Part shown: positions 63,288 to 64,000 of the stretch, one piece after another
Layout: each line of letters opens with the position of its first letter
Position numbering within the stretch: the stretch's first letter is position 1
Assembly (NCBI RefSeq): GCF_900167935.1
Contig: NZ_FUYL01000008.1
Span: 181,205 to 245,204, forward strand
Direction of reading: 5' to 3'
Origin: Maribacter arcticus
Lineage (GTDB): Bacteria > Bacteroidota > Bacteroidia > Flavobacteriales > Flavobacteriaceae
Length of the DNA stretch: 64,000 nucleotides
Translations under genes and position numbers: made by a program
Notes under the pieces: model-generated
The model's input: the letters and a program-made list of their open reading frames with translations, nothing else
The model's database searches: none
Told to the model about the DNA's origin: nothing

Positions 63288-64000
63288 ATGATTCACTTCT
63301 TTAGAAAAATCAGACAAAGATTACTGACTGAAAACAAATTCAGCAAATACTTACTTTATGCCATAGGCGAGATTGTGCTTGTTATGGTCGGTATCTTACT
63401 GGCACTTCAAGTTAATAACTGGAATGAATTAAGAAAAAAAGAAGAAGCAGAAATACAACTGTATCATAAAATTATTGCTGATTTAAATTCGGAACAAGCT
63501 GTTATAGAGAATAAAATCAGAGATCTTAATGCTCATCAAAATATTCATTTCCAAATCTATTTTGAATCACAAGGAAAAGCAGAATACAATCCCACTATCA
63601 ATTATAAAAGTTTGTATACTTATTCTCTTGTCCAGCTGTTTTTTGATGAAAATTACTCCAAATCATTACCTCTTATAAATGATAATGAAACACATAACCT
63701 ACTAAAAAAATATATAGACAAAGAAAAGATAACAACTACTAGTAATATTCAATGGAATGAGATTAAAACTGAACATATAAAACCTTTTTTAGCTAAACAT
63801 GGCATTAAAAACACAGAAGCTGTATTTGAAATCCAATCACCCGATGACTGGGCGGCAGTTAGTTATTCTCAACTTATTTCATATCCCAAATTAATTGAAC
63901 AATATGGCACCATTGAGTTCGATCAATTACTTTATGAACTTCGCGTATATACAACTTGGTTGCTGCATAACTTTAATTTATTGAAAAAATCGAATCGAGA
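63288..64000 (+). CDS. DUF6090 family membrane-anchored protein (paralogue 3, 3' truncated by window edge)
   Basis: The ATG at 63288 opens a frame of 237 codons that runs off the right edge. It begins MIHFFRKIRQRLLTENK, then YAIGEIVLVMVGILLALQV and NNWNELRK, the third DUF6090 N-terminus in 4 kb. The remainder is helical with a coiled-coil-like start (EEAEIQLYHKIIADLNSEQAVIENKI). It differs from the other two after about residue 48. Confidence is high for the family and lower for the exact end, which is not in the window. Confidence 0.82.
   Translation, partial: MIHFFRKIRQRLLTENKFSKYLLYAIGEIVLVMVGILLALQVNNWNELRKKEEAEIQLYHKIIADLNSEQAVIENKIRDLNAHQNIHFQIYFESQGKAEYNPTINYKSLYTYSLVQLFFDENYSKSLPLINDNETHNLLKKYIDKEKITTTSNIQWNEIKTEHIKPFLAKHGIKNTEAVFEIQSPDDWAAVSYSQLISYPKLIEQYGTIEFDQLLYELRVYTTWLLHNFNLLKKSNR

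Overview
The window is chromosomal DNA from a marine-type member of the Flavobacteriaceae (Bacteroidota), most likely close to Maribacter or Zobellia. This rests on the low G+C, the absence of clear Shine-Dalgarno sites, flavobacterial families (DUF6090, DUF6526, DUF7935, DUF3667, class II long IlvC, fused alpha/beta E1 dehydrogenase, OmpA-like lipoproteins, SusC/FecA-type TonB receptors) and intrinsic terminators with AT-rich flanks. The genus is an inference. No rRNA, tRNA, CRISPR array, prophage or intact transposase was seen.

Layout. 1-8.3 kb: a 5'-truncated oxo-acid dehydrogenase E1, a remnant of an M16 peptidase, a kinase/class III PLP enzyme fusion, DoxX, holA, an HsdR-N-like nuclease, a family 2 glycosyltransferase and an OmpA lipoprotein. 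8.3-22 kb: YrdC-type protein, GH16 lipoprotein, UvrD/PcrA helicase, M20 amidohydrolase, GltB-like FMN protein, a divergent OmpA paralogue, DUF7935, patatin and M1 aminopeptidase (overlapping) and recG. 22-27 kb: leuC-leuD-leuA-leuB. 27-33 kb: serine hydrolase, MFS transporter, TonB receptor plus a periplasmic partner. 32.9-42.5 kb: gapN, then on the minus strand ilvD-ilvB-(methyltransferase)-ilvN-ilvC-ilvA. Together the leu and ilv blocks encode nearly the whole branched-chain amino acid pathway. 42.6-46.1 kb: a tight operon of an Nramp-like transporter and pxpA-pxpB-pxpC (5-oxoprolinase). 46.3-51.8 kb: small nuclease-like protein, membrane protein, Tat-exported HisC-like aminotransferase, esterase, DUF3667 protein and a PepSY-like repeat lipoprotein. 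52.7-57.1 kb: a plus-strand signalling cassette of porin, PstS-like protein, class III adenylate cyclase, PAS protein and metallo-beta-lactamase-fold hydrolase. 57-64 kb: an accessory stretch with pseudogenes, simple repeats, REP-like palindromes, a PIG-L deacetylase, DUF6526 and three DUF6090 paralogues.

Most notable findings. (1) Upstream of ilvD lies an unannotated 16-codon ORF, MKLSFLNINVIVVIPG, followed by a strong terminator. Its last sense codons and stop contain CAGGTT, complementary to AACCTG in the terminator 5' arm. This is the classic arrangement of ribosome-mediated attenuation for isoleucine and valine. (2) A short non-coding block (core CGCCAACCACTACTTC) precedes each DUF6090 gene, and further copies remain where the gene is lost or truncated. 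(3) The Nramp-like transporter in the 5-oxoprolinase operon lacks the canonical metal-binding residues, so it probably carries something other than manganese or iron. (4) The cyclase/PAS/MBL/PstS-like/porin cassette looks like a self-contained cyclic-nucleotide signalling module. (5) A comM-like pseudogene, an M16 peptidase tail, a truncated DUF6090 gene and REP-like palindromes show active decay and rearrangement in the accessory stretches.
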